From JAPWJZ01 sp965279315 (GTDB lineage Bacteria; Pseudomonadota; Alphaproteobacteria; Micavibrionales; UBA2020): a stretch of DNA of 64,000 nt. Shown in pieces: positions 34,984 to 46,128 of this stretch. The translations under genes and the position numbers were made by a program. Where the stretch lies: NCBI GenBank assembly GCA_965279315.1, contig OZ257145.1:1240001-1304000 (forward strand), written 5' to 3'. The notes beneath the pieces are model-generated. The model saw only the letters and a program-made list of their open reading frames with translations, made no database searches and was not told the origin of the DNA. The first letter of the stretch is position 1. Each line of letters begins with the position of its first letter.

Positions 34984-36442
34984 TATAGGCCGTTGCCCGC
35001 AGGTCTTTCAGGTAACGCTCCGCCATCTGGTCAAGGCGCTTGAGGCCCAGATCCGATGCGATCTGGTCGCGTGAGGCATCTGGCACCGCATCCGGCGCGG
35101 CAGCCGTTTGCGCCGCCGCTTCCGGCTGGGCCGGTGCTTCGGCCGCTTGTTCAGGTGCGGCCGGTGTCTCGGCTGCCGGTGTCGCTTCCACAGCGGCGAC
35201 CGCTTCGGTGCGGCTGCAGACCATGTAGACGGCGATGCCGGATTGCGTGCGCACGGGCGCGCTCAGTTCGTTATCGGCCAGCGGCGCGACGGCAGCGCGG
35301 ATATCGGGCGGCAGGCTGTCGAGCTTTTGCATGCCAAGGTCGCTGCGGTCAGACGTGCCGTAATCCGATGCCTTAGCCGTCATGGCGTCGCAGGAGGTCA
35401 GCTCCGATTTCAGGCTGGCGGCGCGGCTGGTCTTGGCGGCGATTTCGGCCTTCGCCTCGTTCGGCGCGGCGGGCATGATGATTTGCATCAGGTGCAGTTC
35501 AGCCGCGACGGCGGGCGTCGCGGGCGTTGCCGCAACGGGGGCGGGTGCGGGCACTGCTGCGACGACGGCGGGTTTCGCCGGCGCTGCCGCTTTCGCGGGC
35601 CTGTCGGGCGCGCTGCTGCCGCCCTGGCGTTTGTCGCGCAGGAACAGGATGTGATAACCGCGCTCCGTCTTGATGGGCTGCGTCAACTGGCCGGGCTCCA
35701 TGTGTGAAAGCGCCTGGTCGAGCGCGGGGTCCAGCTGGCCTTCCTGCACCCAGCCAAGGTCGCCGCCCTGCGCTGCGCCGGGGGCCTTGCTGAACTGTTT
35801 CGCCAGCTGCGGGAACGACGCGCCGCCGCCCAGCTGGTCGACAAGCTTGTTGGCGTCTTCGCGGGTCAGGCTTTCGGTGTCGGCCGAGGTGACGGGCAGC
35901 AGGATTTCGGCGACCTGGTATTCGGCCTTGCCGCGGCTGCGCGCAAGGCGGTTCACCTCGTTGTCGATTTCGCTTTCCGATACGTTGACCTGCGGGCGCA
36001 GCTTGCGGCGCACGACCATGCCCCAGGCGATTTCGGCCCGGATTTTCGATTTCAGCGTCGCGGGCTTGATGCCGGAGGATGCCAGCTTTTCCTGAAACTC
36101 TTCGGGCGACAGCTTGTTGTTGGTCGCCATCTGGGCAAGGCCTGCCTCAACCTGCTTTTCGTCGACGACGATGCCAAGGCGCTTTGCCTCCTGCATCTGC
36201 AGCGTCTCGTCGATCAGCTTGCCCAGCGTCTGCTGCTCGATTTTCTTCAGCGCCTCGGGTGGCGGGTTGGGCGGCATGCTCAGCATGTAAAGGTGCATGC
36301 GCGTGCGCATATCGGAATAAGTGATCGCATCGTCATTCACGACGGCGGCGATGCCCGCGCGCGCGCCGGCGCGGGGTTCGGCGGCGGCCGCCGGAAAGGC
36401 GAGAGTGACAAGGGACACGAGGATGAAAAGGCGCAAAAGCAC
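34967..36442 (-). CDS. surA: SurA-type periplasmic peptidyl-prolyl isomerase/chaperone
   Basis: A chaperone for outer-membrane proteins. The 491-residue protein has a signal peptide (1-20), the SurA N-domain (about 28-160, IAAVVNDDAITYSDMRTRM), a parvulin domain (about 165-275, ending GYHILFLRDKR), a Pro/Ala-rich linker (about 280-312), a second divergent parvulin-like domain (about 314-412) and another Ala/Pro/Gln-rich linker before a conserved C-terminal helix. The two low-complexity linkers make it longer than the usual 430 residues. The lptD gene often found upstream is absent; an NDUFA9-like gene sits there instead. Confidence 0.9.
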   Translation of the reverse strand: MLLRLFILVSLVTLAFPAAAAEPRAGARAGIAAVVNDDAITYSDMRTRMHLYMLSMPPNPPPEALKKIEQQTLGKLIDETLQMQEAKRLGIVVDEKQVEAGLAQMATNNKLSPEEFQEKLASSGIKPATLKSKIRAEIAWGMVVRRKLRPQVNVSESEIDNEVNRLARSRGKAEYQVAEILLPVTSADTESLTREDANKLVDQLGGGASFPQLAKQFSKAPGAAQGGDLGWVQEGQLDPALDQALSHMEPGQLTQPIKTERGYHILFLRDKRQGGSSAPDRPAKAAAPAKPAVVAAVPAPAPVAATPATPAVAAELHLMQIIMPAAPNEAKAEIAAKTSRAASLKSELTSCDAMTAKASDYGTSDRSDLGMQKLDSLPPDIRAAVAPLADNELSAPVRTQSGIAVYMVCSRTEAVAAVEATPAAETPAAPEQAAEAPAQPEAAAQTAAAPDAVPDASRDQIASDLGLKRLDQMAERYLKDLRATAYIEKRI

Positions 36443-36525
36443 GGGGGAAATCCTATATGGCGAACATGGCTGAAATTAGCGCATTCCCGCCATGAATGCA
36501 CGCGATTTCAGGCGCATGTAAGCCC

Positions 36526-37494
36526 TTAGGAAGCCTGCTTTTTCGGCATATACGCGCCGCCCGTGCGGTATTGGCGCAGGTAAGTCGGCAGGATGGATTC
36601 AAGCGCGGTCGCCTCCACGCCCAGGTCGGCAAGGCAGGGCGCGTTGGGCGTTGCCACGCTGTCGCGCTGCAGGGATTTCACCTGGTCGACGGTCAGCGGC
36701 TTGCCGGGCAGCAGGCCCGCAAAGCCGCCCATGATTTTCGCAAGGCAGAACGGCAGGCTGACGTAGCCGCGCGCCTGCCCCGTTTCCGCCTGCATCACAT
36801 CCATCAGTTCGCGGAACGTATAGGCGCGGGGGTTGGCAAGCTCGAACACCTTGCCGTCGAATTTTTCGATATCGGGGCTGGCGATGATGTTCAGCACGGC
36901 CAGCGCCACATCGCCCACATAAACGGGCTGCAGTTTCGTACGGCCGCCGCCGATCAGGGGCAGGGCAGGGGCGATGCGCGCCATGGCGGCAAAGCGGTTG
37001 AAGAAATGGTCTTCCGGCCCGAACACCACGCCGGGGCGCAGGGTGACGGTGCGGCCGAATGCGGCGCGGGCGCGTTTTTCACCCTCCGCTTTGCTGCGCG
37101 CATATTGGGACAGGGAATCTGCGGAAGTACCCAGCGCGGAAACATGCACCAGCAGGTCGAGGCGTTCTTCGTCCGACAGGCGCGCGATGCGTTCCGCCGC
37201 CTCGACATTGATGCGCTGGAAGGTATTTTTGCCGCACTGGTTCATGATGCTGACAAGGTTGACGGCATGCGTCGCGCCCGCCAGGACCGTGCGCACCGAT
37301 GCGTCGTCGTTGATGTCGCAGAAGAACGGGATTACCTGCCCGACCGTGCCCGCAGGTTTCAGGAACAGCGCGCGTTTCGGCACGCGGGTGGCAACACGGA
37401 TGGTCGCACCCGTTTTCGCCAACTGCCAGATGATATGGCGGCCAAGGAAACCGGTGCCGCCAAAAACGGTGATGATGCTGTTTTCTGAAATCAT
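36526..37494 (-). CDS. NDUFA9-like NAD(P)-binding epimerase-family protein
   Basis: A 322-residue atypical SDR. NAD motif VFGGTGFLGRHIIWQLA, central YARSKAEGE (Tyr/Lys pair) and RPGVVFGPEDHFFNRFA match the complex I NDUFA9-subunit-like family of alphaproteobacteria. The mitochondrial homologue is an accessory complex I subunit; in bacteria the role is unproven and may concern quinone or envelope metabolism. It lies seven bases after uvrD and about 80 before surA on the same strand. Confidence 0.85.
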   Translation of the reverse strand: MISENSIITVFGGTGFLGRHIIWQLAKTGATIRVATRVPKRALFLKPAGTVGQVIPFFCDINDDASVRTVLAGATHAVNLVSIMNQCGKNTFQRINVEAAERIARLSDEERLDLLVHVSALGTSADSLSQYARSKAEGEKRARAAFGRTVTLRPGVVFGPEDHFFNRFAAMARIAPALPLIGGGRTKLQPVYVGDVALAVLNIIASPDIEKFDGKVFELANPRAYTFRELMDVMQAETGQARGYVSLPFCLAKIMGGFAGLLPGKPLTVDQVKSLQRDSVATPNAPCLADLGVEATALESILPTYLRQYRTGGAYMPKKQAS

Positions 37495-37501
37495 TTTGTC
37501 C

Positions 37502-39787
37502 TCATTTTTCTTTCGTCACAAAACTGTCCATGACTTTTTTACGTCCGGCCTTGTCGAACTTGATATCCAGCTTGTCGCCTTCGGTTGCAACCACCGTGCC
37601 GGGCCCGAATTTCTGGTGGAACACGCGGTCGCCGTTGGAAAAGCCGCCTTCGGATTCAATCGTCGCGCTCACGCGGTCCATGCTGTTATCGACCAGTTCG
37701 GCACGCTTCGGCCGCCAGTTGCCGTAGTCGCCACCGCCGCCATAACTTTTACCGCCGTAACCGCCGCCGCCGCCGCCGTAATTCCCGCCGTAATTCCCGC
37801 CACCCTGGCCACCGCGCGATTGCGCGCTCAACCCCTGCTCGACATTCACATCGACATGGTCTTTCGGCAGTTCGTCGATAAAACGCGACGGCAGGCAGCT
37901 TTGCCAGTTGCCGTAGGTCATGCGGTTCGCGGCAAAATAAATGAATGCCTGTTTTTTCGCGCGCGTGATTCCGACATAGGCAAGGCGGCGTTCTTCCTCC
38001 AGCCCGACCAGCCCCGTTTCATCCATGCTGCGCTGGCTGGGGAACAGCCCTTCTTCCCAGCCCGGCAGGAATACGGCGTCGAACTCCAGCCCCTTGGCCG
38101 CGTGCAGCGTCATGACCGACACCATCTCCGCGCCTTCTTTTTCCTGGTTTTCCATGACCAGCGCAACGTGTTCGAGGAAGGTATCGAGGTTCTCGAACTC
38201 CTCCAGCGCGCTGACGAATTCTTTCAGGTTTTCGAGGCGTCCGGCCGCCTCGGGCGATTTGTCGGCCTGCCACATGGCGGTATAGCCCGATTCATCCAGC
38301 ATGATCTGCACAAGGTCTGTATGCGCCGAATTGCGCAGCTGTTCGCGCCAGCGGTCGAAATCGCGCAAAAGCCCGAACAACGTCTGGCGCACCTTCGGCT
38401 TGAATTCTTCGGTTTCCAGCAGCAACCGCAGCGCGGCCACCAGCGGCAGGCTGCGTGCACGGGCATAGGCGGAGAGTGTGTTTAACGTCGCATCGCCAAT
38501 GCCGCGTTTCGGCACGTTGATGATGCGGGCAAAGGCAAGGTCATCATCCGGCTGCACGATCACGCGCAGGTAAGCGATGGCGTCGCGGATTTCCTGGCGC
38601 TCGTAGAAACGCAAGCCGCCCACGACCTTGTACGGGATGCTTTCCTTGATGAACCGTTCCTCGAATTCCCGCGTCTGGTGGGCGGCGCGGACGAGGATGG
38701 CGATTTCATTCAGCGGCGTTTTCCTGCGCTGGAGGGATTCGATTTCCTCGGCGACGGCCTGTGCTTCCTGCGGCCCGTCCCAGACGCCGCTGACGCGCAC
38801 CTTTTCGCCTTCGCCTGACCCGCTCCACAGGTTTTTGCCAAGGCGGTTCTTGTTGTTTGCGATCACGCCGTTGGCGGCGGACAGGATATGCTGCGTCGAC
38901 CTGTAATTCTGTTCCAGCCGCACGACCTGCGCGCCGGGGAAATCCTGCTCGAACTTTAAAATATTGCCGATCTCCGCCCCGCGCCAGCCATAGATCGACT
39001 GGTCGTCATCGCCCACGCAGCAGATGTTTTTGTGTTTCTGCGCCAATAACCGCAGCCACATGTATTGCGCGACGTTGGTATCCTGATATTCATCGACCAG
39101 AATGTATTTGAACTGTTCCTGATATTTCCCCAGCACATCGGCGTTCTTCGGGTCACGGAAAATCGTGATCATGTGCATCAGCAGGTCGCCGAAATCGCAG
39201 GCATTGAGGGTCTTCAGACGTTCCTGGTACTGGCGGTAGATTTTTGGCAGGACGCCATCCGCGATATCGCGCGCATCGTCGGGCTTCACATCGTCCGGCG
39301 TTTCGGCGCGGTCTTTCCATTTTTGCAGGACGCCCATCAGCATCCGCGCCGGCCATTTCTTGCTGTCGAGCTGCTCCGCCTCCAGCAGCTGTTTCAACAG
39401 GCGGATCTGGTCGTCATCATCCAGGATCGAAAAATTCGGCTTCAGTCCCACGATCTCCGCATGACGGCGCAGCATCTTCGCCGCGATGGAATGGAACGTG
39501 CCCAGCCACCAGCCTTCGACCGGCTGCCCGCCCATCATGGCCGATACGCGGCGCTTCATTTCCAGCGCGGCCTTGTTGGTGAAGGTGACCGACAGGATCT
39601 GCGACGGATAGGCGCGGCGCGTATTGAGGATATGGCTGAGGCGCGAGGTCAAAACCTTCGTCTTGCCCGTGCCCGCACCTGCCAGCACCAGCAACGGCCC
39701 GTCCAACGCCTCGACCGCCGCGCGCTGGGCGGGGTTGAGCGCGTCGAGATATGAAAAACCAACAGTGTTTTGCGGTGCCGGTATCAT
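37502..39787 (-). CDS. uvrD: UvrD/PcrA-type DNA helicase with Gly-rich tail
   Basis: SF1A 3'-5' helicase in nucleotide-excision and mismatch repair. The 761-residue protein has motif I LAGAGTGKTKVL, motif II ILVDEYQDTNVAQY, motif III VGDDDQSIYGWRGAE, motif V VMTLHAAKGLEFD and motif VI RRLAYVGITRAK. The C-terminus contains a 30-residue low-complexity Gly/Tyr segment (about 665-695, GGGGYGGKSYGGGG-type) before the Tudor-like end DRVFHQKFGPGTVVATEGDKLDIKF. The Gly-rich insert is unusual and resembles that of SSB or RNA-binding tails. Confidence 0.94.
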   Translation of the reverse strand: MIPAPQNTVGFSYLDALNPAQRAAVEALDGPLLVLAGAGTGKTKVLTSRLSHILNTRRAYPSQILSVTFTNKAALEMKRRVSAMMGGQPVEGWWLGTFHSIAAKMLRRHAEIVGLKPNFSILDDDDQIRLLKQLLEAEQLDSKKWPARMLMGVLQKWKDRAETPDDVKPDDARDIADGVLPKIYRQYQERLKTLNACDFGDLLMHMITIFRDPKNADVLGKYQEQFKYILVDEYQDTNVAQYMWLRLLAQKHKNICCVGDDDQSIYGWRGAEIGNILKFEQDFPGAQVVRLEQNYRSTQHILSAANGVIANNKNRLGKNLWSGSGEGEKVRVSGVWDGPQEAQAVAEEIESLQRRKTPLNEIAILVRAAHQTREFEERFIKESIPYKVVGGLRFYERQEIRDAIAYLRVIVQPDDDLAFARIINVPKRGIGDATLNTLSAYARARSLPLVAALRLLLETEEFKPKVRQTLFGLLRDFDRWREQLRNSAHTDLVQIMLDESGYTAMWQADKSPEAAGRLENLKEFVSALEEFENLDTFLEHVALVMENQEKEGAEMVSVMTLHAAKGLEFDAVFLPGWEEGLFPSQRSMDETGLVGLEEERRLAYVGITRAKKQAFIYFAANRMTYGNWQSCLPSRFIDELPKDHVDVNVEQGLSAQSRGGQGGGNYGGNYGGGGGGYGGKSYGGGGDYGNWRPKRAELVDNSMDRVSATIESEGGFSNGDRVFHQKFGPGTVVATEGDKLDIKFDKAGRKKVMDSFVTKEK

Positions 39788-39879
39788 GCGTTCAGGAACC
39801 TAATGTGGTCGAGCCGTGTTCTATACCAGATAAGATAGCCTCAATCGCCAAAAAAATAGCCGTTATTTCAATATCGTTC

Positions 39880-39908
39880 TTGTACTGGCAATTCGGGGCG
39901 CATATAAA
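39880..39908 (+). promoter_or_regulatory. Candidate pal promoter
   Basis: TTGTAC (39880-39885), 17-base spacer, TATAAA (39903-39908), about 55 bases before the pal ATG. It suggests pal-cpoB has its own transcription start here. Confidence 0.5.
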
Positions 39909-39964
39909 TGTCAGAGGGATTTTCTCTCTTTAAACCATCAAAAGAATATCAAGGAGTTACCAAA

Positions 39965-40483
39965 ATGGGTGCGCGTTTTCTCGGATTAATGGCTGTTATG
40001 GTGCTCTGCATCGGCCTGACAGGTTGCGGCGACAAGAAAAAAGACGCTGCCATGATGAATGATGGTTCAAATAGCACCACCCAGCAAACCGGCGGCCAAG
40101 TCACGACGACCGATGGCCAATACGCGCCCGGTTCGCAAGCACAGCTGGTTGCTGAAATCGGCGACCGCGTTTATTTCGGTTACGACCAGTATGACCTCAC
40201 CCCCGAAGCGCGCTCGACCGTCGAGCGTCAGGCACAGTGGATGAAAACCTATCCGAACGTCTCCGTCATGGTCGAAGGCCATTGCGACGAGCGCGGCACC
40301 CGCGAATACAACCTCGCGCTTGGTGAAAAACGCGCCAATGCCGTCCGCAACTACCTGATCTCGAACGGTGTTCAGGCTGGCCGCGTGCAGAGCATCAGCT
40401 ACGGCAAGGAACGCCCCGCCATCATGGGCGCGGATGAAACTTCCTGGGCACAGAACCGCCGCGGCGTTCTCGTCGTTCAGTAA
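39965..40483 (+). CDS. pal: Peptidoglycan-associated lipoprotein Pal
   Basis: Outer-membrane lipoprotein of the Tol-Pal system, linking the outer membrane to peptidoglycan and needed for constriction. The 172-residue protein has a lipoprotein signal with lipobox GLTGC (Cys about 20), a Gln/Thr-rich linker, and an OmpA-like domain (about 60-170) with the peptidoglycan-binding signature EGHCDERGTREYNLALGEKRA. The start at 39965 has AGGAG seven to eight bases upstream. tolB, usually just upstream, is not there; a uvrD gene on the other strand is. Confidence 0.94.
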   Translation: MGARFLGLMAVMVLCIGLTGCGDKKKDAAMMNDGSNSTTQQTGGQVTTTDGQYAPGSQAQLVAEIGDRVYFGYDQYDLTPEARSTVERQAQWMKTYPNVSVMVEGHCDERGTREYNLALGEKRANAVRNYLISNGVQAGRVQSISYGKERPAIMGADETSWAQNRRGVLVVQ

Positions 40484-40508
40484 CACTGACATATAAAAGG
40501 GATAAGCC

Positions 40509-41465
40509 ATGAACCGTAAGGCTCTCAAGGCTTCGAAAACAGGGCTCCTGCTCACCGCAGGGGCCCTGCTCCTTTTGTCGGCAGCCCCTGCATCCGCGGG
40601 CTTCGGGCAAAACGGCGAAGACACCAGCCAGATGATGTCGCGCATCAACCAGCTGGAAAACCAGTTGCAGACCCTCAGCCGCGCCGTCTATCGCGGCGAA
40701 AGCAAGCCGCTCCCCATGGGCGCATCGGGGGGCGCGGCAGGCGGATCGCAGCCCGTATACAGCAATGACGACATGACCGGCGGCGGCAGTGCGGATGCCG
40801 GCGCGAATGAAGACCGCCTCAGCCAGCTGGAGGCGCGCCAGCGCCAGATGACCGGCGACATCGAAAAACTCGGCTACGACCTGCAGCAGATCAAGACGCG
40901 CCTCGACCGCATGGCGTCGGACAGCATGGTACGCCAGTCGGATGGCGGCGGCGCTTCGTATACCGCGCCTGATTCCGGTTCTTCAAGCCGCTCCACGCCT
41001 TATTCGCCCGCCACAAACGGCGTTGAATCGCCGCGCGGCAAGGTGCTGGGCACGATCACGACCGACAACATGCCCGACAATCCGGGCGCATTGTATGACG
41101 ACGCGTTCAACGATATCCGCGACGCGAAATACGAAAGCGCCGCCACGAAATTCAGCGCGTTCATGAAGAATTACAAGACGCACCCGCTGGCGGCCAACGC
41201 GCAATACTGGCTCGCCGAAACCTATTACGTGCGGCAGGATTACAAAACCGGCGCGAAGCTTTTCGCGCAGAACTACCAGGATTATCCGCAAGGGCCGAAA
41301 GCCTCCGCCAGCCTGCTGAAACTCGGCCTCGCGCTGTCCAAGCTCGGCAAGAAGGACGATGCGTGCCTGTCGTTCCAGCAGCTGAAAAAGCAATTCCCCG
41401 GCGACACCACGCCTGAAGTGCGTCGCGCGCAGCAGGAAATGAAAACGCTGGGCTGTGCGGGGTAA
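40509..41465 (+). CDS. cpoB: Tol-Pal system coordinator CpoB (YbgF)
   Basis: A 318-residue periplasmic protein with signal peptide (1-30), an N-terminal coiled coil (about 38-60, MMSRINQLENQLQTL) and second coiled coil (about 100-135), a Gly/Ser linker, and a C-terminal TPR domain (about 190-315) with DAFNDIRDAKYESAATKFSAF-type repeats. CpoB coordinates Tol energy use with peptidoglycan synthesis at division. It follows pal by 26 bases, as in most proteobacteria. Confidence 0.93.
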   Translation: MNRKALKASKTGLLLTAGALLLLSAAPASAGFGQNGEDTSQMMSRINQLENQLQTLSRAVYRGESKPLPMGASGGAAGGSQPVYSNDDMTGGGSADAGANEDRLSQLEARQRQMTGDIEKLGYDLQQIKTRLDRMASDSMVRQSDGGGASYTAPDSGSSSRSTPYSPATNGVESPRGKVLGTITTDNMPDNPGALYDDAFNDIRDAKYESAATKFSAFMKNYKTHPLAANAQYWLAETYYVRQDYKTGAKLFAQNYQDYPQGPKASASLLKLGLALSKLGKKDDACLSFQQLKKQFPGDTTPEVRRAQQEMKTLGCAG

Positions 41466-41476
41466 TTTCCCCGCCC

Positions 41477-41560
41477 GCCATCCCCGCGAAAGCGGGGATC
41501 CCATGGGGCTCCTTGCGCTCTGCCTGCCGACGGGATCCCCGCTTTCGCGGGGATGACGCG
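41477..41560. repeat. Paired palindromic intergenic repeat (copy A)
   Basis: Two 20-base palindromes, ATCCCCGCGAAAGCGGGGAT (41480-41499) and ATCCCCGCTTTCGCGGGGAT (41535-41554), face each other across a 35-base spacer, giving a BIME-like element between cpoB and tilS. It could fold as one large hairpin or two small ones. Confidence 0.92.
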
Positions 41561-41581
41561 CAAGGATGGTTACGGGATTGC

Positions 41582-42868
41582 ATGAACAACGCCGCCGAAA
41601 AATTCACCGCCTCCATGACCGCGCTCGGCCTTGATACAACCGCGCCCAAAATCGCGGTTGCGGTGTCGGGCGGGGGGGACAGCCTTGCACTGACGTTGCT
41701 CCTGAACGACTGGGCAACCGCGCGCGGCGGAAAAATTCTCGCGCTCACCGTCGATCACGGGTTGCGCGCGGGCTCGCCGGCGGAGGCGCAAACGCTTCAC
41801 GACGAACTGCAAAAACGCGGCATTCCCCACGACATCCTGGCATGGCAGGGCGACAAGCCATCATCGCATATTCAGGAACGCGCCCGCGACATGCGTTATA
41901 AACTGCTGGCGCAAAAATGCGCGGCGTCCGGTTTCGATACGCTCGCGGTCGCCCACAATGCCGAAGACCAGGTCGAGACGTTCTGGATGCGCCTTGCGCA
42001 TGGCAGCGGCCTTGACGGTTTGGCGGGCATGGCGGCATCATCGCATAAGTGCGGCCTGCGCATCCTGCGCCCGCTGTTGAATTTTTCCCGCGCTGAACTG
42101 CGCGATGTTTGCAAAGCTTACGGCGCGGCATGGGCCGAAGACCCGTCGAACCTGGACGAAAAATTCCTGCGCCCCCGCCTGCGCGGTTTCGAGGATGTGC
42201 TGGCGGCAGAAGGGTTGACGCCGCAACGCCTTGCGCAAACCCTGCAAAAACTCGAAGACGCGCGCGGCGCGCTGGAATCGGTCACGGCCAGGGTGACCGC
42301 AAATGCCGTCACGCTGAATCCCGCCGGTTACGCGACAATCGAGACAGCCGCGCTGCAATCCGAACATCCCGATATCCGGCGCCGCGTGCTGTCGCAAATT
42401 CTCGGCAGCATCGCGCCGCAGGAATACCGCACAGGCTTCGATGCGCTCGACCAGTTGCGCCTCGATATCGCGCGTGAAAACTTCAACGGCTGCACCCTGT
42501 CGGGCTGCGAGATTTTTCCGGCCAGGAACAAGCTTTTCGTCTGCCGCGAACTGGCGGCGGCGGCGCCCCCCGCGCCGGTCCAAAACGGCATGGTCTGGGA
42601 CGGGCGGTTCAGCGTATCGGGCTATCCTTCGGGCGAATCCCTGATGATCGGGGTCGCAGGCGAAGCGGGGGTATCTATCTTAAGGAAACAGGCGGGCGAA
42701 ACGCCTGCCCTGGAAAGGCTTTTGAACGCGCTGCCGGCCAAGGTTTTGCGGGGTTTCGCGGGTATCTGGCAGGGGCAAAATCTCGTTTCCCTTCCGCACC
42801 TTAGCTGGATTGCACCCGATGCGCCAAAGGGGCTGGAAACGGGGCAGGTCACGCGGCTTGCCGTGTAA
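41582..42868 (+). CDS. tilS: tRNA(Ile)-lysidine synthase
   Basis: Makes lysidine at C34 of tRNA-Ile(CAU), switching it to AUA decoding. The 428-residue protein has the PP-loop VAVSGGGDSLALTLL and a following N-type ATPase domain with VDHGLRAGS, HNAEDQVETFWMRLAHGSGLDGLAGM and RPLLNFSR. A C-terminal part less conserved. The start at 41582 is the first ATG past the repeat; the frame extends upstream only into the repeat. The pal-cpoB-tilS-ftsH order is conserved in alphaproteobacteria. Confidence 0.93.
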   Translation: MNNAAEKFTASMTALGLDTTAPKIAVAVSGGGDSLALTLLLNDWATARGGKILALTVDHGLRAGSPAEAQTLHDELQKRGIPHDILAWQGDKPSSHIQERARDMRYKLLAQKCAASGFDTLAVAHNAEDQVETFWMRLAHGSGLDGLAGMAASSHKCGLRILRPLLNFSRAELRDVCKAYGAAWAEDPSNLDEKFLRPRLRGFEDVLAAEGLTPQRLAQTLQKLEDARGALESVTARVTANAVTLNPAGYATIETAALQSEHPDIRRRVLSQILGSIAPQEYRTGFDALDQLRLDIARENFNGCTLSGCEIFPARNKLFVCRELAAAAPPAPVQNGMVWDGRFSVSGYPSGESLMIGVAGEAGVSILRKQAGETPALERLLNALPAKVLRGFAGIWQGQNLVSLPHLSWIAPDAPKGLETGQVTRLAV

Positions 42869-42871
42869 ACA

Positions 42872-42901
42872 TTGTTTAAGACTTCAGTGACACTATATAA
42901 T
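42872..42901 (+). promoter_or_regulatory. Candidate ftsH promoter
   Basis: TTGTTT (42872-42877), 18-base spacer, perfect TATAAT (42896-42901), about 40 bases before ftsH. No heat-shock-type (sigma-32) motif is evident. Confidence 0.5.
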
Positions 42902-42940
42902 TGAAGTATCGGCTTTTTACGGCAGTTTGCGGGGAACGAC

Positions 42941-44902
<1,962 letters not shown>

Positions 44903-44914
44903 GGGCGTTATCCG

Positions 44915-45604
44915 ATGACACTTGCGAAAGCCCGCACCGCATTGCGCCGTCATGCCGATGCGGTAAAGGCGAAAACCTATGCGGGTTTTTTCAAGGACCT
45001 TGCGGGCGATGAATTCCTCGGCGTCACCTCGGCGTTGATGCGCGGCGTGGCAAAAGAATTCCGCGACCTGCCCTTCAAGGACATCGAACCGCTGATGCAT
45101 TCGCATATTCAGGATGAACGCGCACTCGCGCATTCCATCCTGCGGCTGCAATTCGACAAGGGCGACGAAAAACAGCGCGCCGCTGTTTACAAATTCTACA
45201 TGGCGAACCGCCACGGCATCCGGCAATGGAATGGCGTGGACGACAGCGCGCCTTATATCGTCGGTGCGTATCTGTGGGAACGCGACCGCGCGGTTTTGTA
45301 CAAAATGGTCAAGGCGAAATCATTGTGGGACCGCCGCATCGCCATCGTCACCACCTGGCACTTTATCCGCAACGGCCAGCTTGACGATGTCTATGCGCTG
45401 TCGGAGCAGCTGCTGGATGACCGCGAAGACCTGATGCACAAGGCTACCGGCTGGATGCTGCGCGAAGCGGGCAAGAAAGACATGAAACGGCTGAAAGCAT
45501 TTTTGAAAAAGCATTACGCCAAAATGCCCCGCACGATGCTCCGCTACGCCATCGAAAAATTCCCGGAAAATGAGCGCAAGGCGGCGTTGGTCGGGAAGTT
45601 TTAG
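44915..45604 (+). CDS. AlkD-like DNA alkylation repair protein
   Basis: A 229-residue HEAT-like all-helical protein of the AlkD DNA-glycosylase superfamily. Typical segments are a central WVDDSAPYIVGAYL-like region (QWNGVDDSAPYIVGAYL), the SLWDRRIAIVTTW helix with Trp/Arg/Arg, and a C-terminal HKATGWMLREAGKKD followed by TMLRYAIEKF. AlkD excises 3- and 7-alkylpurines without base flipping. It sits 12 bases after ftsH and one base before a small unknown gene, so the three may be one operon. A second, structurally unrelated alkyl-base glycosylase lies at 55.9 kb. Confidence 0.87.
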   Translation: MTLAKARTALRRHADAVKAKTYAGFFKDLAGDEFLGVTSALMRGVAKEFRDLPFKDIEPLMHSHIQDERALAHSILRLQFDKGDEKQRAAVYKFYMANRHGIRQWNGVDDSAPYIVGAYLWERDRAVLYKMVKAKSLWDRRIAIVTTWHFIRNGQLDDVYALSEQLLDDREDLMHKATGWMLREAGKKDMKRLKAFLKKHYAKMPRTMLRYAIEKFPENERKAALVGKF

Positions 45605-45605
45605 C

Positions 45606-45944
45606 GTGGAATTTAAACTCACCCGGCTAGAAGAATATCTCTTGAGTGAGCTGTCGCAGGGAGATCATGAGCTTTGGGAGCTGTATGGATTCGCGCGCCT
45701 GCATTATCCCGATTCAAACGAGGAAGAGATCACCCAAATCGTTGCCGAGCTGGTCTTCCTGTGGCTCGAGCGCGACTGGCTGATTGCCACTCAGTCACGG
45801 AAAAATCCCGCCGAGTTGCCGAGCGAGCAACTATTACGCAGCGTCAAGGACCTCGGTGAAACCGCCGCCAATCCCCAAACGGGCGTCATTCTGTTGCGCC
45901 TCACCGCGCGGGCTGCAGCGGATGTGGAATGGCTGAAAAGCTGA
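45606..45944 (+). CDS. Small protein of unknown function
   Basis: A 112-residue soluble, helix-rich protein starting with GTG at 45606, one base after the alkD-like stop. Features are FARLHYPDSNEEEITQIVAELVFLWLERDWL, which resembles a winged-helix layout, and a C-terminal LRLTARAAADVEWL. No family recognised. Translation coupling suggests a shared transcript with the AlkD-like gene. Confidence 0.65.
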   Translation: MEFKLTRLEEYLLSELSQGDHELWELYGFARLHYPDSNEEEITQIVAELVFLWLERDWLIATQSRKNPAELPSEQLLRSVKDLGETAANPQTGVILLRLTARAAADVEWLKS

Positions 45945-46128
45945 CGACCAACCGAACGCTGCTTAATATGTAAATCAAAACGCAACAATCCGTCAATTTC
46001 CCAGAATTGACGGCAAGATGCTTCTGGCCTAAAAATGAACCTCGTTCAAATCGTTGTCCCGAAGGCTGGCCATGAGAAAAAATCTCGCCTGCATTTGCCT
46101 GCACCCCTCGACCGGAGGGCGATAACCC

